A stretch of DNA of 64,000 bases from Mesorhizobium zhangyense (GTDB lineage Bacteria; Pseudomonadota; Alphaproteobacteria; Rhizobiales; Rhizobiaceae), in NCBI RefSeq assembly GCF_011045115.1, contig NZ_JAAKZG010000018.1:1-64000 (forward strand), written 5' to 3'. The notes under the pieces were generated by a model. The model saw only the letters and a program-made list of their open reading frames with translations. It had not been told where the DNA came from and did not search any database. The position numbers and the translations under genes are program-made. The first letter of the stretch is position 1; each line of letters opens with the position of its first letter. Shown here in pieces: positions 61,093-64,000 of the stretch.

Positions 61093-61917
61093 ATGCCAAT
61101 CTTTATGGATCGGCACGAGTTGGTTGGCGCTTCCGCGAGCGATGTTGCTGATGCACACCGCAAGGATCTGGAAATTCAAGACAGTTATGGCGTGAAGTTT
61201 CTGACCTATTGGTTTGATGGCCAGCGCGGAACGACGTTCTGCCTTGTAGATGCACCGGATAAGAACGCGGTTCACTGTGTCCACAGGGACGCACACGGGC
61301 TCGTGCCCAGCGAGATCATCGAGGTTCCCATTTCGGCCGTTGAGGCATTTCTTGGGCGGGTTTACGATGCCGAAGCATCCCCTGCACCTTCGAAATCGGA
61401 CCTTGGCTCAGCCCTTCGGGCAATAATGTTCACCGACATCGTCGGATCCACCAGCATGACGGAGCGCCTGGGCGATCGGTTGGCGACGGAGCTCGTTCGA
61501 GCTCACGACTCGGTCGTGCATCGTTGTCTGAGCAAATTTGGCGGTCGGGAAGTGAAGCACACTGGAGACGGCATAATGGCTTCCTTCACTTCAGTCTCGA
61601 AAGCTGTCGAGTGTGCCATCGACGTCCAGCATGGCTTCCAACTCTACAACGCAGGCAATCCGGAACCCATCAACGTGCGGATTGGACTGGACTGCGGAGA
61701 GCCTGTTGAAGACAGCAATGATCTGTTTGGCTCATCTGTACAGATGGCAGCCAGGTTATGCGACGCGTCGTCCGGTGGTGAAATCCTCGTCTCCGAGGGC
61801 GTATTGCGTGAATTTTCGGACGCCGAATTGTTCGTTGCTACCAAGCCATTGCACTTGAAGGGCTTCTCGAAGCCGATCCAGGCATTCAAATGCGCTCCCA
61901 CGACGGGCGCCCGTTGA
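61093..61917 (+). CDS. DUF4242 nickel-binding domain fused to class III nucleotide cyclase
   Basis: 274 residues. Residues 1-90: DUF4242/SCO4226-type ferredoxin-like domain (MPIFMDRHELVGASASDVAD, WFDGQRGTTFCLVDAPDKNA). Residues 110-270: class III adenylate/guanylate cyclase (IMFTDIVGSTSMTERLGDRL with the first metal Asp, GREVKHTGDGIMASF with the second, VRIGLDCGEP, FGSSVQMAARLCDASSGGEI). Transition-state Arg is in AARLC; the usual Asn is Gln/Met-shifted (SVQMAARL). Likely makes cAMP in response to a metal or redox signal. The first ATG at 61042 adds 17 residues; 61093 gives the family N-terminus. Confidence 0.85.
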   Translation: MPIFMDRHELVGASASDVADAHRKDLEIQDSYGVKFLTYWFDGQRGTTFCLVDAPDKNAVHCVHRDAHGLVPSEIIEVPISAVEAFLGRVYDAEASPAPSKSDLGSALRAIMFTDIVGSTSMTERLGDRLATELVRAHDSVVHRCLSKFGGREVKHTGDGIMASFTSVSKAVECAIDVQHGFQLYNAGNPEPINVRIGLDCGEPVEDSNDLFGSSVQMAARLCDASSGGEILVSEGVLREFSDAELFVATKPLHLKGFSKPIQAFKCAPTTGAR

Positions 61918-61981
61918 TCGGATTATCTTGCGCCACCCGGCGCGTTGTCCTCCTCGCAGCATTGGGTGTTGGGGCTGGTGA

Positions 61982-62227
61982 GTTCGACGAAAGCTGGCTC
62001 CCAGCCGCTTTCGTTTCAGCTTCAGCTTCAAACGTGACGGTAGCCTGATCGGTCCACCGAAAACTACCGCCATCAATGTCCAAGGTAGTGAGCAGGACCG
62101 AAAGACATTTGTCGATGCTGCAACCAAGGCAGTAGAAAGTTGCGTACCTTTGGAACTCGCTTCGACCCTGGCAAACGGTATCGCTGGCACTGTTTACACG
62201 ATGGAGTTCACATCCGCCGATCGGTGA
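61982..62227 (+). pseudogene. TonB-C-terminal-like protein, remnant
   Basis: Frame 61982-62227 encodes KLAPSRFRFSFSFKRDGSLI, GPPKTTAINVQGSEQDRKTF, VDAATKAVESCVPLELASTL and AGTVYTMEFTSADR, the pattern of periplasmic TonB/TolA-C-like proteins with a conserved Cys-Pro. No start codon precedes it in frame. A signal-peptide-like sequence (RRVVLLAALGVGAGE) lies in another frame at about 61930-61985, following an ATG inside the cyclase gene end (61890). A frameshift near 61980 would separate the two. Probably dead. Confidence 0.6.
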
Positions 62228-62406
62228 ATTCACGCGGTGATGCCTGTTCGTGCGGACCAGCGACAGGCGAAGCGCGTTTGATCCTCGGAGATCTTCAAGC
62301 GCGTTCGATTTCGACAAATGCACACGTCGTCTCAAACGGCGATCTGGAGCGAATGTCGCTTTCGGTAGTTGCGAGCCCCCGCAACCACTTCCAGCATAAA
62401 TCAATC

Positions 62407-62439
62407 GCCGTCCCGATCTAGACATCGGGGCGGCTTTTT
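62407..62439 (+). terminator. Strong intrinsic terminator
   Basis: GCCGTCCCGAT (62407-62417) pairs with ATCGGGGCGGC (62424-62434), 11 pairs including one G-T, with six-base loop and TTTTT at 62435-62439. Best intrinsic terminator in the window. It ends plus-strand transcription from the cyclase/TonB-like region or from a short RNA between 62228 and 62406. Confidence 0.85.
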
Positions 62440-62783
62440 GGTTGTTGGCTGGCAAGTGCCACCGAATTCAGCCCTGCTGCACAATCCGAACTACGAGTTC
62501 AATGATGAGAACCTGACCGTTGAAGCAATGGGTGCGGCTGGCCGAGCGGTATCTGGTAGCGGAGCAGGGAAACGGCAATATTTGCGACGGGCGATATAAA
62601 AATAAGCCGGCAAAGAGGTTCCGCCAGCGCACCGGATCGATTCTAGGCGGTCCAACCCTTTGATTTTCTCTGATCACAAGTCGCGAGTAAACTGCCGTTC
62701 AAATTTCCGTCTGGTGAGTTGCGATGACGCCATGCGAAGTCGTCCACGCAGCGGACTCGGAAATCAGGCATTCAAAGTTGGCG
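62440..62783. other. Intergenic stretch, nothing recognised
   Basis: About 340 bases between the terminator and the gntR stop. No gene supported. Confidence 0.3.
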
Positions 62784-63488
62784 TCATCTCACGCCGATGT
62801 TCCAATCGGCGCATATGTCCTGCAGCAGCTTCTGTGTCACCTCGATGTCCCGCACCATCAGTCTGCCGGCGCTTTGTGCTTTGCCAGCGCGAAACGCTTC
62901 GATCATGTCGTAGTGATAGGTTGAATATGAGGGGATCACGCCGTCATCCAGCTGTTGCTTGATCAGGTCCGACAAAATCCGCATGTAAGGGCCGAAGCGC
63001 AGCCATAATACCTCAATCATCTGAGGCAGGATTTCCGAGGCGGATTTCTCATAGATCGAAAAGTGGAATTCCTGATTCTTGCGGAGCATGTCGTAGACCT
63101 TGCCTGCCCTGCCAAGCGCCTCATGCTCCTTGGCAAGCCCGAGACTGCGATCGATGTCGGTTGCCGTCATCAGAGGCGTTGCCAGTTCGGTCGCAAGTCC
63201 TTCGAGGGACGAGCGCGCACGGGAAAGATCATCGAGGCGCCCACGCGATACTGCGGGCACTTGCGCCGAGCCGTTGCGAGCGATCTCCAGGCCATTCTCG
63301 GCAACCAGTCGACGAAGCGCCTCGCGAACCGGCATGTGGCTTGTTTTGAACTCAGCTGCGAGCGAAGAGATCGTCATCACTTGTGAAGGCTCGAATTTCC
63401 CCCACATCAGTGCGTGCCGTAATTGTTCATAGACGCCGTCTTGCACGGTGACGCGCGAGGACACTTTGAAAAACCCGGCCTCATTCAT
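62784..63488 (-). CDS. GntR-family regulator (FCD domain)
   Basis: 234 residues. Winged HTH: VYEQLRHALMWGKFEPSQVM, SSLAAEFKTSHMPVREALRR and the wing ARNGSAQVPAVSRGR. FCD domain with NQEFHFSIYEKSASEILPQM. GGGGG ribosome site nine bases before ATG 63488; ATG at 63494 is too close to it. Divergent from the gene at 63863; likely controls it in response to an organic acid or sugar acid. Confidence 0.88.
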   Translation of the reverse strand: MNEAGFFKVSSRVTVQDGVYEQLRHALMWGKFEPSQVMTISSLAAEFKTSHMPVREALRRLVAENGLEIARNGSAQVPAVSRGRLDDLSRARSSLEGLATELATPLMTATDIDRSLGLAKEHEALGRAGKVYDMLRKNQEFHFSIYEKSASEILPQMIEVLWLRFGPYMRILSDLIKQQLDDGVIPSYSTYHYDMIEAFRAGKAQSAGRLMVRDIEVTQKLLQDICADWNIGVR

Positions 63489-63862
63489 GAGCATATTCCC
63501 CCTTCATCCAGCCTAGCATCGCAGTGAAGAAGAGGCAGCGTCCGTACGGATTGTATGTTCCGGCAGCCGCCGAAATCCTTTCTCAGGACGCAGCCATCTG
63601 CATGCCCTCAAGAATGGACCATGGACCGAAGTGCTGGGCAGTCCGGACTGGAAAGACCGCCCCATCATATCGATGCCCATATCAATCCTCGCAGAAACAC
63701 GCATTAAAAATCAGTAGCTTACACAAAAATAGCAGATGGTCATCAGAAAAGTGCTCATTTGATCAAAAGATATTGTCATGCAGATTTTTTTGCCTATGCT
63801 GCCATTAAGCCTGGACACTAGGCGGCCACAAAAATGGGAACACGAAGCTCGGAGAAGGTCTA
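63489..63862. other. Divergent intergenic region
   Basis: About 370 bases between gntR and the gene at the right edge. AT-rich from 63700 to 63800, with TTGATCAAAAGATATTGTCA and a T-run at 63784-63791; probably contains the promoter of the right-edge operon and the GntR operator. No clear palindrome was seen. Confidence 0.4.
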
Positions 63863-64000
63863 ATGACACGACAAGGCGTCACGGTTGCGTCCAACTATTC
63901 TTGGCTGAAGATACTATCTGGATATTCTCTTGGAGAACTGCAGGCTTCGGCCTCGATCACAGCGAGGCTTTTGCGCAAGCTGGCTGTTGCCGGCTTCGTT
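63863..64000 (+). CDS. 5' end of a gene running off the window
   Basis: An ATG at 63863 follows a good GGAGAAGG site and opens 46 codons without a stop to the window edge: MTRQGVTVASNYSWLKILSG, then YSLGELQASASITARLLRKL. I do not recognise the family from this fragment. Divergence from a GntR regulator suggests the first gene of a catabolic or transport operon. Confidence 0.5.
   Translation, partial: MTRQGVTVASNYSWLKILSGYSLGELQASASITARLLRKLAVAGFV

Noticed and set aside
1..64000. CRISPR arrays, rRNA and tRNA genes, insertion sequences with terminal repeats
   Set aside because: No regularly spaced short repeats, no rRNA-like or cloverleaf sequence, and no transposase reading frame were found on either strand. 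The left integrase shows no adjacent tRNA 3' end inside the window.

Overview
The window reads as an accessory region of an alphaproteobacterium, most likely a member of the Rhizobiales (Hyphomicrobiales). Grounds: high-GC coding DNA, HWE-type histidine kinase, a DUF4242-cyclase fusion, several CUT2 and Liv-type ABC importers, FCD-type GntR regulators and small rhizobial-type accessory proteins. No rRNA, tRNA, CRISPR array or plasmid replication gene was found. Decayed and frameshifted genes are common, as expected for plasmid or island DNA. Species cannot be told from sequence alone.

Layout. 1-2.4 kb: tail of a DUF1214 gene, a frameshifted tyrosine integrase and a broken HTH/excisionase-like gene. 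2.6-20.2 kb: a catabolic island with two complete CUT2 (ribose-type) ABC importers, a TIM-barrel isomerase, dehydrogenases, a divergent beta-lactamase-fold hydrolase with TetR, an FAH-family hydrolase, an extradiol-type dioxygenase, an ABM monooxygenase, a HisD-like dehydrogenase and a GntR regulator. The island lies between two roughly 470-bp direct repeats (1921-2395 and 20430-20905), each with a copy of the same HTH gene. An AT-rich element with fixed spacing occurs before four of its transcription units.

21.3-28.7 kb: a TetR regulator with two identical-format operators, divergent from a livKHMGF-type importer operon that ends with an HOD/QDO-like cofactor-free dioxygenase and an MHPCO-like flavin monooxygenase. 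This is a candidate N-heteroaromatic (quinolone or pyridine type) uptake and ring-opening pathway.

28.8-32.4 kb: a patch of remnants and regulators (AraC tail, MarR, truncated TetR, SnoaL-like, frameshifted NmrA-like). 32.6-50.1 kb: a redox and sulfur stress island with two MsrA, a zinc-less MsrB, a hydrolase-OsmC fusion, LysR, GST, CorA, RidA, a redoxin-DM13-MFS operon, a sulfite-oxidase-like molybdoenzyme with an FAD reductase, GlcG-like, quinone-reductase-like, YeeE/YedE and TauE/SafE genes. Three copies of a dyad motif with fixed spacing (TATMGAAAMTATA-N10-ATTGG) lie in its intergenic spaces.

50.5-64 kb: small accessory genes, SDR with divergent AraC, a SARP-TolB-TPR regulator, an OhrR-like MarR that lacks the reactive cysteine next to a dinucleotide-binding reductase, a broken RTX gene, an HWE kinase, a nickel-binding-domain/cyclase fusion, a TonB-like remnant followed by a strong terminator, and a GntR regulator divergent from a gene that runs off the right edge.
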